Under the pieces are notes generated by a model. It searched no databases. It was not told where the DNA came from and saw only the letters and a list, made by a program, of their open reading frames with translations. Below, in pieces: positions 53,989 through 62,488 of a DNA stretch of 64,000 bases. A program made the translations under genes and the position numbers. Numbering within the stretch: position 1 is the stretch's first letter; every line of letters begins with the position of its first letter. Origin of the DNA: Amycolatopsis sp. WQ 127309 (GTDB lineage Bacteria > Actinomycetota > Actinomycetes > Mycobacteriales > Pseudonocardiaceae); contig NZ_CP095481.1 in assembly GCF_023023025.1 (NCBI RefSeq), positions 620,001 through 684,000 of the forward strand, written 5' to 3'.

Positions 53989-54175
53989 CTGCACCACCTG
54001 CCGGTTCGTCCTGCGTGCCGGGTTCAAGTCTATCGGGGGACCCGGGGAGGCGGCCCGCACACCACACCGGACGTACCCGGGTACGCGCGCTGCCGTAGGC
54101 CCAAGTGCCGTCCGCCGGGGGACGCTCCCGGCGGCCCGGATCCCGAGGATGGGAGGCAGCGAAAAGGAGGGACCC

Positions 54176-54769
54176 ATGACACGCCGTCTCGGCGCCCGGG
54201 CCCGCAAGTGGTACCTGGTGGCCCACATCGTCTCGGGGGGCGCGTGGATCGGAATCGACGCGGTCCTCGGCATCCTCGTCGCCACCGCGCTGATCTCCGG
54301 CGACCCCGCCGTCGTCGCCACGAGCCTGCAGGCGCTGGAGCTGTTCGCCGTGTGGCCGATGCTGATCGCCGCGCTCCTCACGCTCGGCACCGGCGTCGTG
54401 CTCGGGCTCGGCACGAAGTACGGCCTCGTCCGCTACTGGTGGGTGGCCGTGAAGCTGGCCGTGAACGTCGTGATGGCGCTGCTGATCCTCTTCGCGTTGC
54501 GCCCGGGGCTCTATGACGCCGCCGGGTACGGCCGTCAGCTCGCCGCCGGGCAGACCCCGCAGGGCGACCCGGCCGGCCTGCTCTACCCCGTGATCGTCGC
54601 CCCCAGCCTGTTGCTGTTCGCCAGCGTCCTCTCGGTCTTCAAGCCGTGGGGCCTCATCCGGAAAGGCAAGGAGACCCGTGAACCTGCCCGTCGAAACGAT
54701 CGCCCTGACCAAACGCTACGGACCGGCCGCCGCGGTGGCGGAGCTGAACCTGTCGGTGCGCGCCGGTGA
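54176..54769 (+). CDS. DUF2269-like integral membrane protein
   Basis: 197 aa. Four hydrophobic helices: KWYLVAHIVSGGAWIGIDAVLGILVAT, LFAVWPMLIAALLTLGTGVVLGLG, WWVAVKLAVNVVMALLILFAL, LLYPVIVAPSLLLFASVLSVF. The His in the first helix is typical of DUF2269/YshB-type proteins. AAGGAGGGACCC precedes ATG 54176. Its hydrophilic tail overlaps the ABC ATPase start by 92 nt in another frame, so the two are cotranscribed. Role unknown. Confidence 0.85.
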   Translation: MTRRLGARARKWYLVAHIVSGGAWIGIDAVLGILVATALISGDPAVVATSLQALELFAVWPMLIAALLTLGTGVVLGLGTKYGLVRYWWVAVKLAVNVVMALLILFALRPGLYDAAGYGRQLAAGQTPQGDPAGLLYPVIVAPSLLLFASVLSVFKPWGLIRKGKETREPARRNDRPDQTLRTGRRGGGAEPVGARR

Positions 54770-55577
54770 GGTGTACGGCTTCCTCGGCCCGAACGGCGCC
54801 GGCAAGACGACGACGCTGCGGATGCTGCTCGGCCTGATCCGGCCGACGGCCGGCCGCGTCCGGCTCTTCGGCGCCGAACCGGGCCCGGCCAGCCTCGCCC
54901 GCGTCGGCGCGCTCATCGAAGGCCCCGCCTTCTACCCGTACCTGTCGGGCCGGGCGAACCTGCGGGTCCTCGCCGACCACGCCGGCGTCCCGCGCACCCG
55001 CGTCGACGCCGTGCTCGACGTCGTCGCCCTCACCGACCGGGCGAAGGACAAGTACGCGACGTACTCGCTCGGCATGAAGCAGCGGCTCGGCCTCGCCGCC
55101 GCGCTGCTGAAGGAGCCCGAGCTGGTGGTGCTCGACGAGCCGACCAACGGCCTCGACCCGGCCGGGATGGCCGACATGCGCGTCACGCTGCGCAAGCTCG
55201 CCGCGGACGGTTGCACCGTGCTGCTCTCGAGCCACCTGCTGGCCGAGGTCGAGCTGATCTGCGACCGCGTCGGCGTGCTCGACCACGGCCGGCTCGTCGC
55301 CGAGACGTCGGTACCGGACCTGCGGGCGGGTGGCGCGCTGCGCGTCGTCGCCGGGCCGCTCGACCAGGCCCGCGCGCACCTCGGCCGGCTGCTAGGCGCG
55401 GACCGCGTGCACGCCGACGGCGCCGCGCTCGAGCTCGACGTCGACCCCGGCGAGGCCGGGCGGATCAACGCGGCGCTCGTCGGCGCCGGCCTCGACGTCA
55501 GCGAGCTGCGCTGGCGCGAACCCGACCTGGAACAGACGTTCCTCGCCCTGACCGGAGGTACCCCCGATGCCGCGTGA
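54678..55577 (+). CDS. ABC transporter ATP-binding protein (ABC-2/bacitracin type)
   Basis: 299 aa from GTG 54678 (AAGGAG upstream). Walker A GPNGAGKTTTLRMLLG, signature YSLGMKQRLGLAAALLKEPELVVLDEPTNGLDPAG with Walker B, and the switch His in LLSSHLLAEVELICDRVG. The C-terminal regulatory domain is as in DrrA/BcrA-type exporters. It powers the permease encoded downstream, which overlaps by 11 nt. Substrate may be a drug, lipid or peptide. Confidence 0.94.
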   Translation: MNLPVETIALTKRYGPAAAVAELNLSVRAGEVYGFLGPNGAGKTTTLRMLLGLIRPTAGRVRLFGAEPGPASLARVGALIEGPAFYPYLSGRANLRVLADHAGVPRTRVDAVLDVVALTDRAKDKYATYSLGMKQRLGLAAALLKEPELVVLDEPTNGLDPAGMADMRVTLRKLAADGCTVLLSSHLLAEVELICDRVGVLDHGRLVAETSVPDLRAGGALRVVAGPLDQARAHLGRLLGADRVHADGAALELDVDPGEAGRINAALVGAGLDVSELRWREPDLEQTFLALTGGTPDAA

Positions 55578-56388
55578 CATCCGAGCCGAGCTCCTGAAGC
55601 AGGCGCGCCGGCCGGCGAGCTGGCTGCTGCTGGCCGTCGCCATTGTGCTGACGCTGACCTTCGGCTACGCCGTCCCCTACGCCGGCCTGGGCGGCGCTCC
55701 GGCGGCCAGCGGGCCCGGCGCCGGCCGCGGGCTGAGCGCGATGCTGCCGGACGCGTTCGTCGGCAGCGCGCTGGGCGGGCTGCCGATCTTCGTCGGCGCG
55801 CTCGCGCTGATCTTCGGCGTGCTCGTCGCGGGCAGCGAATACGGCTTCGGCACGTGGAAGACCGTGCTGGTGCAGAACCCTTCGCGTGTCACGGTCTTCG
55901 GCGCGAAGCTGGTCGTCGTGACGATGGCGGCGCTCGCCACGGTGCTCACGCTGTTCGCGGCGACCGCGGGCGCGAGTGCGCTCGTCGCGTCGCTGCAGGG
56001 CCAGGCGCTCCTCTGGCCGAGCGCGTCCGACGTCCTGCTGGGCCTCGGCGCCGGCTGGCTGGTGACGGCCATGTGGGGCGCGCTCGGCGTGCTGCTGGCC
56101 ATCGGCCTGCGCTCGGTCGCGCTGCCGATCGGGCTGGGCCTGGTGTGGCTGCTGGCCGTGCAGAACCTGCTCGCCTCGGTCGCCGCGCCGTTGCTGACGT
56201 GGGTCGCCGAGCTGCAGAAGGTGCTGCCGGGGCCGAACGCCGGCGCGCTCGCGGCGTCGTTCGGGGCGAGCGCCCCCGGGGTCGGGCCGATCGTCGGGTC
56301 CGGGCAGGCCACCGTGGTGCTCGCGGGGTACCTGATCGGGTTCGCCGTGCTCGGCGGGTGGCTGCTCCACCGGCGTGACATCGCCTGA
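55567..56388 (+). CDS. ABC-2-type transporter permease
   Basis: 273 aa with six predicted membrane helices. N-terminal DIRAELLKQARRPASWLLLAVAIVLTLTFGYAV, then SEYGFGTWKTVLVQNPSRVTVFGAKLVVVTMAALATVLTLFA, the hallmark of ABC-2 permeases. Partner of the ATPase upstream; together with DUF2269 it forms a three-gene operon under the divergent TetR. Confidence 0.92.
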   Translation: MPRDIRAELLKQARRPASWLLLAVAIVLTLTFGYAVPYAGLGGAPAASGPGAGRGLSAMLPDAFVGSALGGLPIFVGALALIFGVLVAGSEYGFGTWKTVLVQNPSRVTVFGAKLVVVTMAALATVLTLFAATAGASALVASLQGQALLWPSASDVLLGLGAGWLVTAMWGALGVLLAIGLRSVALPIGLGLVWLLAVQNLLASVAAPLLTWVAELQKVLPGPNAGALAASFGASAPGVGPIVGSGQATVVLAGYLIGFAVLGGWLLHRRDIA

Positions 56389-56475
56389 TGGTGCCGGTGC
56401 GGTGAGCCGGTTCCCGGTCGTGCCCGGTGTAGTGTTTCTCAGTTCGACGGACCGGGTTTGACCACGTGAGGTGCC

Positions 56476-58809
56476 ATGACAGTGCGGCGGTACCCGGTGG
56501 CGATCGCGCTCGTCGTCGTCACGGCGGCGCTGATCGCCGGCAACGGGTTCGCGTTCTGGGGCGACACCTTCGCGTTGTGGATCGACGACGCCATGCAGCT
56601 GAGCGCCGGGGTCGCCGCGGTCGTCTGCGGCTGTCTGGTCGCCCGCCGCTTCCGCGGGCACCAGCGCTGGTGGCGGCTGCTGATCGCGCTCGGCATGGCC
56701 GGCTGGTCGCTCGGGCAGTGCGTCTGGTCCTGGTTCCAGCTGGTCGACGGCCGGGGCCTGCCGTCGCCGTCGCTGGCCGACGTCGGCTACCTGAGCTTCC
56801 CGGTCTTCGCGCTCGCGGCGTTGTTCACGCTGGCCCGGGCGCGGATCCGGCCGGACCGCGAGCGCTGGCAGCCCGCGCAGTGGACCGCGCACTTCGGGAT
56901 CGCGGTGGTGCTCGACGGCCTGGTCGTCACCGGCTCGCTGTTCATCCTGACCTGGACCGCGGCGCTCGGGCAGCTGGTCCGGGCCACCGCGCCGGACGCG
57001 GGCTCGTGGGCCGTGGCCATCGCCTACCCGCTGTCGGACCTGGTCATCGTGGTCGTCGCGGTGCTGCTGGTGGTGTTCGACCGGGTGGACCGGCCCTACC
57101 GCGCGAACCTGCTGCTGCTGGCCGTCGGGATCGTCGCGCTCGCCTGCTCCGACAGCGTGTTCGCCTACCTCGTCAGCATCGGCGCCGAGAGCATGAAGCC
57201 GTGGGCCGACGCGGGGTTCGTGCTCGGCCCGATGTTCATCGCGTTCGCCCTGCTGGCGACGCCGAACGCGCGCCGGCGCGACGACGCCGGCCAGTCCGGC
57301 GGCGTCGACTGGTGGCAGCTGGCGCTGCCGTACATCCCGGTCACGGCCGTGGCGCTGCTGATCACCGCGCAGCTGGTGGCCGGGGCCGGGCCGGACGGCG
57401 TCGAGGTGTTCGTCGGCGTGCTCGTGGTGTTCCTCGTGCTCGCCCGGCAGCTGCTTTCCGTGCTGGACAACCGGTTGCTGCTGCGGCGGGTGTACGAGGG
57501 CCAGCAGCAGCTGACCCACCAGGCCTACCACGACCCGCTCACCGGGCTGGCCAACCGCGCGTTGTTCGGCGACCGGCTCGACCGGGCCGTCGCCGACGGC
57601 GCGGAAGCCACCGGGGACCACCGCCCGCTCGTGCTGATCTTCGTCGACCTCGACGACTTCAAGGAGGTCAACGACCGGTTCGGGCACGCCGGCGGTGACC
57701 TCCTGCTGCACGGCGTCGCGCAGCGGCTGCTGAGCTGCGTCCGCTCGACCGACACCGTCGCGCGCCTCGGCGGCGACGAGTTCGCGATCCTGCTCGAAGG
57801 CGAGGTCGAGGCGCCGCAGGCGGTCGCGGACCGGATCCGCGGCGCGCTGCGCCGGCCGTTCTCGGTGCACGGCACGCTGGTCGTGGTGCGGGCGAGCATG
57901 GGCCTGGTCGTGCCGGACCCGGCCGAGCCGCTGGTCACCTCCGACGTGCTGCTGGGCCGCGCGGACACGTCGATGTACGCGGGCAAGCGCCTCGGCAAGG
58001 ACACCACCGTGGTCTACCGGCCGTCACAGGACGGCCCGCCGGACTTCCCGGCGGCGCTGCGCCGCGCGGCCGGTGGTGTCCCGGAGGGCTTCGGGCTGGT
58101 TTTCCAGCCGATCGTGCGGCTCGCCGACGAGACGCCGGTGGCCGTCGAAGCACTGGCCCGCTGGAGCGCCCCGGACGGCACGCCGGTCTCGCCCGAGACG
58201 TTCGTCCGCGCGGTCGAAGGCGCCGGCCTCGGGGCCGAGCTGGACGCGCTGGTGCTGGACCTGGCCTGCCGCGAGATCACCGCGGCCGGGCTGGACCTGA
58301 CGGTGCACGTCAACGTCTGCGCCAGCCGGCTCGGCGCGGCCACGCTCGAACAGAGCGTCAGCGCGAGCCTGGCCCGGTACGGCCTGCCGGCGGACCGGCT
58401 CGTCGTCGAGATCACCGAGACGGTGCCGGTGCCGGACCTCGCGGCCGGCGCCGACGCGATCCGGCGGCTGCAGGCCCTCGGCGTCCGGGTGGCGCTCGAC
58501 GACTTCGGGGCCGGGTACAGCTCGCTGACCGTGCTGCACGCGCTGCCGGTCGACCTGATCAAGCTGGACCGCGCGCTGACGACGGGCATCCAGCCGGAGC
58601 GCGACGCGGCCCTGTGCCGCTCGCTGGTCGGGCTGTGCGCCGACCTCGACCTCGCGGTGGTCGCGGAAGGCATCGAGACGGCCGAGCAGGCCGAGCTGAT
58701 CACCCGCGCGGGCTGCACGACGGCCCAGGGCTACCGCTTCGGCCGCCCGGCCCCGCTGTCGGCGTTGAACCTGCCGGAACGGCTGAGCGGTCTGCCGCAG
58801 CCCTCGTGA
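56476..58809 (+). CDS. GGDEF-EAL cyclic-di-GMP protein with membrane sensor
   Basis: 777 aa. Residues 1-325 contain about nine hydrophobic helices forming a membrane sensor. GGDEF at 432-436 (RLGGDEFAIL) in a full diguanylate cyclase domain; EAL at 558-560 (VAVEALARWSAPDG) followed by VEITE and ALDDFGAGYSSL in a full phosphodiesterase domain. Both active sites look intact, so it could make and degrade c-di-GMP, which in Streptomyces controls development through BldD. Its TGA is in the following hairpin. The ATG has only a weak ribosome-binding site (GTGAGGTGCC). Confidence 0.94.
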   Translation: MTVRRYPVAIALVVVTAALIAGNGFAFWGDTFALWIDDAMQLSAGVAAVVCGCLVARRFRGHQRWWRLLIALGMAGWSLGQCVWSWFQLVDGRGLPSPSLADVGYLSFPVFALAALFTLARARIRPDRERWQPAQWTAHFGIAVVLDGLVVTGSLFILTWTAALGQLVRATAPDAGSWAVAIAYPLSDLVIVVVAVLLVVFDRVDRPYRANLLLLAVGIVALACSDSVFAYLVSIGAESMKPWADAGFVLGPMFIAFALLATPNARRRDDAGQSGGVDWWQLALPYIPVTAVALLITAQLVAGAGPDGVEVFVGVLVVFLVLARQLLSVLDNRLLLRRVYEGQQQLTHQAYHDPLTGLANRALFGDRLDRAVADGAEATGDHRPLVLIFVDLDDFKEVNDRFGHAGGDLLLHGVAQRLLSCVRSTDTVARLGGDEFAILLEGEVEAPQAVADRIRGALRRPFSVHGTLVVVRASMGLVVPDPAEPLVTSDVLLGRADTSMYAGKRLGKDTTVVYRPSQDGPPDFPAALRRAAGGVPEGFGLVFQPIVRLADETPVAVEALARWSAPDGTPVSPETFVRAVEGAGLGAELDALVLDLACREITAAGLDLTVHVNVCASRLGAATLEQSVSASLARYGLPADRLVVEITETVPVPDLAAGADAIRRLQALGVRVALDDFGAGYSSLTVLHALPVDLIKLDRALTTGIQPERDAALCRSLVGLCADLDLAVVAEGIETAEQAELITRAGCTTAQGYRFGRPAPLSALNLPERLSGLPQPS

Positions 58810-58847
58810 GTGTTCAGGGCGGTTCCAGCCGCCCTGAACACTCACGA
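58804..58847. terminator. Hairpin terminator GGDEF-EAL / cyclase
   Basis: Perfect 19-bp arms at 58804-58822 and 58829-58847. The GGDEF-EAL stop TGA is part of the left arm (TCGTGAGTG). Confidence 0.9.
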
Positions 58848-58852
58848 CCGGC

Positions 58853-59683
58853 TCAGTCCGCGTGCACGCCCGGCGGCAGGACGCCGAAGATCGTCGCCGT
58901 CGAGCCCGCGCCCCTGCGGTTGATCGGGCCGCCCGCCAGCACCCACGCGCCCGTCGTCGGCAAGGCCTTCAGGTTCGCCAGGATCTCCAGGCTGATCCGG
59001 TGGCGCTGGTAGACCAGCTTGGACACGGTGTACGTCTCGTCGGTGCCGACGTCCGGGCTGAACGTGTCGGTGCCCGTGCCGCCCTGCCGGCCCAGCCGTC
59101 CGGTGTCGATCAGCCACTTCACCGCCGGGATCGAGAAGCCGGGCTGGTGCAGCACGCCGTCGGCGCCGGTGTTCGGGTAGGCCGGGGTGCCCCACTTGGC
59201 GTCCCAGCCGGTCCAGAGCACGACGACGGCGTCGTCGGGGATCCGGCCGTGGCGCTTCTCCCAGGCCTTGAGGTCGTCGATCGTGACGCCGTAGTCCGCG
59301 TTGGCCGCGGCCTTCGCTCTTATGTCGATCTTGACGGCGGGCCGGAATAGATCCGCCGGGTCCATCGCGTCGGCGAGGGGCTGACCGGTGTTGAAGTGGC
59401 CGGGCGCGCCCCAGTGCGTGCCCGTGTGCTCGCCTTCGCGGACGAACTGCAGGTAGTAGCCGTCGTCCGGGATGGTCGCGATGGTCTCCAGCGAGAACGC
59501 CGGATCGCCGGGGAACACGTTGGTCTTGGCGGGGTCGTTGACGTGCGACAGGTTGACCAGGTTCAGCTGGTCGAGCCGCACCGGCGGGGTCGTCGCCGTC
59601 GCTGCCTGCGCGGTCCGCCCGGACACGGCGGCGCCGAACACCCCGGCCAGCCCCGCGGCCAGCACCCTGCGTCTCATCGGCAT
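58853..59683 (-). CDS. Secreted cyclase-family (KynB-like) metallohydrolase
   Basis: 276 aa. A twin-Arg-like signal MRRRVLAAGLAGVFGAAVSGRTAQA. GEHTGTHWGAPGHFNTG matches the HxGTHxDxPxHF metal-binding motif of the cyclase/kynurenine formamidase family, with Gly-Ala for Asp; DAVVVLWTGWDAKWG and ATIFGVLPPGVH are family features. It probably hydrolyses an amide or lactone outside the cell. The substrate is not deducible. Confidence 0.88.
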   Translation of the reverse strand: MPMRRRVLAAGLAGVFGAAVSGRTAQAATATTPPVRLDQLNLVNLSHVNDPAKTNVFPGDPAFSLETIATIPDDGYYLQFVREGEHTGTHWGAPGHFNTGQPLADAMDPADLFRPAVKIDIRAKAAANADYGVTIDDLKAWEKRHGRIPDDAVVVLWTGWDAKWGTPAYPNTGADGVLHQPGFSIPAVKWLIDTGRLGRQGGTGTDTFSPDVGTDETYTVSKLVYQRHRISLEILANLKALPTTGAWVLAGGPINRRGAGSTATIFGVLPPGVHAD

Positions 59684-59782
59684 GGGGAATCACCTTTCAC
59701 CGGAACACCGCCCGTGCGGCGGCCTGCACGTGATATCACCCGGACCGGGTGCGGCCCAAGGAGCTGGGCGAAGATGGGGTCC

Positions 59783-60208
59783 ATGGACGACGACATCGAA
59801 GACAACGCCGACAACGGCGTGCTCGACCCCGAGGACACCCTGCTCGACCGCGACGAGCTGGCGGAGGGCTACTCGCCGCCGGAGCACACGCGCGCGACCG
59901 AGGATTGGGGCACGACCGCGCGGGAGACGGCGGAGGGCGAAAGCCTCGACGGCCGGCTCGCCCGCGAGGTCCCCGACCTGGCCGACGACGCCGACGATGA
60001 CGGCCTGGGTGACAGCGAGGACACCGACGGCGAACTGGTCGACGACGAGGTCGGCGACGTCCGCGCGGGCCGGCTGGTCGCTTCGGACGAGGGCTTCGGC
60101 GCGGACACCGATGAAGAGCTGTACGCCTCCGACGCGGGCGTCGACGGCGGCGCGGCTTCGGCGGAGGAAGCCGCCGTCCACGTGATCGACCCGTCCCGCC
60201 GCTGGTGA
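59783..60208 (+). CDS. Acidic DUF5709-like protein
   Basis: 141 aa, about a third Asp and Glu. LDPEDTLLDRDELAEGYSPPEHTRATEDWGTTARETAEGESLDGRLAREVPDL is the DUF5709 pattern: a short family of actinomycete proteins, largely disordered, linked to stress. Ends VHVIDPSRRW. ATG 59783 preferred; an in-frame ATG lies 9 nt upstream. Function unknown. Confidence 0.85.
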   Translation: MDDDIEDNADNGVLDPEDTLLDRDELAEGYSPPEHTRATEDWGTTARETAEGESLDGRLAREVPDLADDADDDGLGDSEDTDGELVDDEVGDVRAGRLVASDEGFGADTDEELYASDAGVDGGAASAEEAAVHVIDPSRRW

Positions 60209-60534
60209 GGCGGCGGGGCCGGCCCGGCCCCGCCACTCGCCGGACCTCGACGGTCCGGCCCGCGGTCGTCGCGCTGGGGAACACGACCCGCCCCCTCGGC
60301 GGTTCGTGCCGGCCACGACGGCGTCACCGTGCCGCAGTCCCCTTGCACGACGCTGTCCGACTCCTGTCGGCTCCGCTCGGGTCCGCCGCCGGATCCGACC
60401 CCTCGACGGGTCCGGCGGCGAATTCCCGACCGGCCTAATCCTTTCCGCCGTCCGGCGCGTGGGGTAGGTGGCAGAGCGGACACCGGCCGGATCCGGCCGT
60501 CCACGTCCCCGCCGCTGCCGGAGGAGGGGCACGG
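60209..60534. other. Gap upstream of the LuxR-family gene
   Basis: 326 nt without a gene. It contains one 10-bp stem (CGCCGCCGGA at 60384-60393 with its complement at 60411-60420) and, at its right end, GGAGGAGG serving the next gene. No further signal seen. Confidence 0.5.
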
Positions 60535-61491
60535 ATGCTCGAGGGCTTGCTGACGCCCGGCGCGGGCGCGCTGTACGACGCGATGGTGCGCACCGGGCCG
60601 TTGCCGCTGGACGATCCGCGGGCCGAGAGCCCGGAGATGCGGGAGCTGTTCGACCAGGGTTTCGTGCGCCGCGACTACCGCGACGACCCGGTGATCGCGC
60701 CGATGGAGCCGGTGCGCGCCGTCGACCACGCGATCCTGGGCGCGCAGCAGCGGCTCGTGGAGCAGCAGCGCCAGATCGTCGCGGCGCGCCAGCAGCTGGA
60801 CATGCTGCAGGCGGTGTACCGCGCGGCGCACGGCAGCGGCGGCGACCCGGGTGTCGAGGTGCTGACGGACCCGCAGCGCATCGGCTCGCTGTCGCTGGAG
60901 CTGTGCCTGTCCGCGCGTGAGGAGTTCCTGACCTTCACCACGCGGCACTTCAAGCGGAAACCGGACGCGGGCACGGTGCTGCGGCTGCCGGACGCGGTGA
61001 CCGAACGCGGGGTGCGGCTGCGCAACGTCTACGAGCGCGCGGCCCTGGAGTTCGACGGCGCCAAGGAGGTCGTGGCGGCCAGCGTCGCGGCCGGGTGGGC
61101 CATGCGGGTGGCGCCGGAGCTGCCGATGAAGATGGTCGTCGCCGACCACCACTCCGCGCTGGTCCCGCTCGACCCGAGCGGCATGGACGGCGCGCTGTTC
61201 GTCCGCAGCCCGACGATCGTCGCGGCCCTGCGGATGCTGTTCGAGCTGGTCTGGAGCCAGGCGGTCGCGGTGGACGGCGGCGGCGCGCAGCCCCGTCACG
61301 GCCTCACCCCGACCCAGGCGAAGGTGCTGGACCTGCTGGCCACCGGCATGACGGACGGCGCGATCGCGCGGCACCTCGACGTCAGCGAGCGCACGGTCCG
61401 GCGGCACGTCCAGGGGTTGCTGGAGGCGCTGCAGGCGGACAACCGGGTGGCCGCGGTGTTCGCGGCGACCCGGCTGGGCTGGCTCGGGTGA
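60535..61491 (+). CDS. LuxR-family regulator with N-terminal TrmB-like region
   Basis: 318 aa. The C-terminal HTH is LTPTQAKVLDLLATGMTDGAIARHLDVSERTVRRHVQGLLEALQADNRVAAVFAATRLGWL. The N-terminal 90 residues (LTPGAGALYDAMVRTGPLPLDD, EQQRQIVAARQQLDML) resemble the helical start of TrmB-like actinomycete regulators, with a middle PLD-like sensing fold. Strong GGAGGAGG before ATG 60535. Target unknown. Confidence 0.9.
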   Translation: MLEGLLTPGAGALYDAMVRTGPLPLDDPRAESPEMRELFDQGFVRRDYRDDPVIAPMEPVRAVDHAILGAQQRLVEQQRQIVAARQQLDMLQAVYRAAHGSGGDPGVEVLTDPQRIGSLSLELCLSAREEFLTFTTRHFKRKPDAGTVLRLPDAVTERGVRLRNVYERAALEFDGAKEVVAASVAAGWAMRVAPELPMKMVVADHHSALVPLDPSGMDGALFVRSPTIVAALRMLFELVWSQAVAVDGGGAQPRHGLTPTQAKVLDLLATGMTDGAIARHLDVSERTVRRHVQGLLEALQADNRVAAVFAATRLGWLG

Positions 61492-61498
61492 GCCGGCG

Positions 61499-61669
61499 CT
61501 ACTCGAGCTTCCGGCACTCCGGCGGGCCCTGGGTCCAGATCCAGACGCAGTCCGTCCCGGGCGGTTTGACCGCCGGGGTGCCGTTTCCCGGCGCCGCGGC
61601 GGCCGCCGGGACGGCGAGGGTGCCGATGGCCGCCGCGGCGAGCAGGCCGGCCAGCACTCGCTTGATCAT
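61499..61669 (-). CDS. Small secreted protein with two cysteines
   Basis: 56 aa. MIKRVLAGLLAAAAIGTLAVPAAAAAPGNG is a signal peptide cut near AAA-AP. The mature peptide is about 30 residues with CVWIWTQGPPEC, two Cys ten apart able to form a disulphide loop. GGAAGACC precedes the ATG. No known family recognised. Convergent with the LuxR gene and downstream of a large palindrome. Confidence 0.7.
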   Translation of the reverse strand: MIKRVLAGLLAAAAIGTLAVPAAAAAPGNGTPAVKPPGTDCVWIWTQGPPECRKLE

Positions 61670-61748
61670 GGTCTTCCTTCCGGAGCGGGGATCTCCCGGC
61701 CAAGTTAGGCCAGGCCGGCCGGCAGCGGCAGGGGCGGTTTCGGTCAGT

Positions 61749-61787
61749 GTCCGGTACCGGCCACCGGCCGGCTGGCCGGTACCGGAC
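61749..61787. promoter_or_regulatory. Large palindrome with paired CCGGTACCGG sites
   Basis: Perfect 15-bp arms (GTCCGGTACCGGCCA at 61749-61763, complement at 61773-61787) around a GC-rich 9-nt centre. Each arm is itself built on the palindrome CCGGTACCGG. It lies 80 nt upstream of the small secreted gene and 56 nt before the Trp-rich gene, so it is a candidate shared operator. Confidence 0.6.
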
Positions 61788-61842
61788 GTTGGCCGCACCC
61801 GACCGGTGCGCGGGCCGGCGCGGCTCTCCTACGGTCGGGGAC

Positions 61843-61995
61843 ATGGGTGACGAGGCGCCCCCGCGCTGGTGGGGTGAGGAGGGCGCCCGTCCCCGCCCGG
61901 ACCCGGCCGGCTGGTGGCCGGAAGCCGACACACTGCACTGGGTCGCGGCGACGACCCCCGCCCCGGCCGACCCGGCTGCCGTCGCGGGTCCGTGA
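61843..61995 (+). CDS. Small Trp/Pro-rich protein
   Basis: 50 aa from ATG 61843, 7 nt after a TACGGT box, so leaderless. MGDEAPPRWWGEEGARPRPD, then GWWPEADTLHWV: five Trp in 50 residues, no signal peptide or membrane span. Function unknown; a small protein-binding or regulatory peptide is possible. It ends just upstream of a hairpin shared in sequence with the one at 43223. Confidence 0.5.
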   Translation: MGDEAPPRWWGEEGARPRPDPAGWWPEADTLHWVAATTPAPADPAAVAGP

Positions 61996-62042
61996 ATGCC
62001 ACATCGACGGACACCATGGCCCTCGATGTGGCATTCACGGAC
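61988..62042. terminator. Hairpin terminator, 20-bp arms
   Basis: Perfect arms at 61988-62007 and 62023-62042, 15-nt loop. The core CCGTGAATGCCACATCGA is identical to that in the hairpin at 43223-43283. The upstream ORF stop TGA is inside the left arm. Confidence 0.9.
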
Positions 62043-62055
62043 TTCAGCGGGCGGG

Positions 62056-62424
62056 TCAGGCGCGGTTGTACTCGCGGACCGCGTCCAGGTAGCCGGAAAT
62101 CGCGTCGCGGTTGCGCAGCAGGCACTCCGCGCGACGCGCCATGCGGTCGCGTTCCGCTTCCAGCGTGGCCAGCATCTCCGGGGTCGCGTCCGGGAAGTAG
62201 ATCGCCCGGGGTTTGTCCAGGCACGGCAGGACCTGCTTGATGATCCGCGTCGGCAACCCGGCGTCCAGCAGCCCGCGGACCTGGATCACGCGGTCGACCG
62301 TCGCCTCGTCGTAGTCGCGGTAGCCGTTCGGGCCGCGGGAGGCGATGATGAGGCCCTGCTCCTCGTAGTACCGCAGCAGCCGCCGGGACGTGCCGGTGCG
62401 CTCGGACAGCTCGCCGATCCGCAT
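62056..62424 (-). CDS. MerR-family regulator
   Basis: 122 aa from ATG 62424. MRIGELSERTGTSRRLLRYYEEQGLIIASRGPNGYRDYDEATVDRVIQVRGLLDAGL is a complete MerR DNA-binding domain; the remainder is the dimerisation coiled coil (LATLEAERDRMARRAECLLRNRDAI). No metal-binding Cys cluster, so it senses an organic ligand or drug. It is divergent from the MFS exporter and probably activates it. Confidence 0.92.
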   Translation of the reverse strand: MRIGELSERTGTSRRLLRYYEEQGLIIASRGPNGYRDYDEATVDRVIQVRGLLDAGLPTRIIKQVLPCLDKPRAIYFPDATPEMLATLEAERDRMARRAECLLRNRDAISGYLDAVREYNRA

Positions 62425-62453
62425 GTGCGCCACCTCACGTCCGCCGGGCTGGA

Positions 62454-62473
62454 CCTTCACATCCATGTGAGGG
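62454..62473. promoter_or_regulatory. Dyad operator for the MerR/MFS pair
   Basis: CCTTCACAT / ATGTGAGGG around CC, an imperfect dyad within the 64-nt divergent gap, as MerR proteins bind between promoter elements. CATATC at 62480 is a possible -10 for the MFS gene, though close to its ATG. Confidence 0.55.
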
Positions 62474-62488
62474 TTCGAGCATATCCCC

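Noticed and set aside
55498..57870. 790-aa open frame antisense to the ABC permease and GGDEF-EAL genes
   Set aside because: Shadow frame; repetitive His/Arg/Gln-rich translation without homology.
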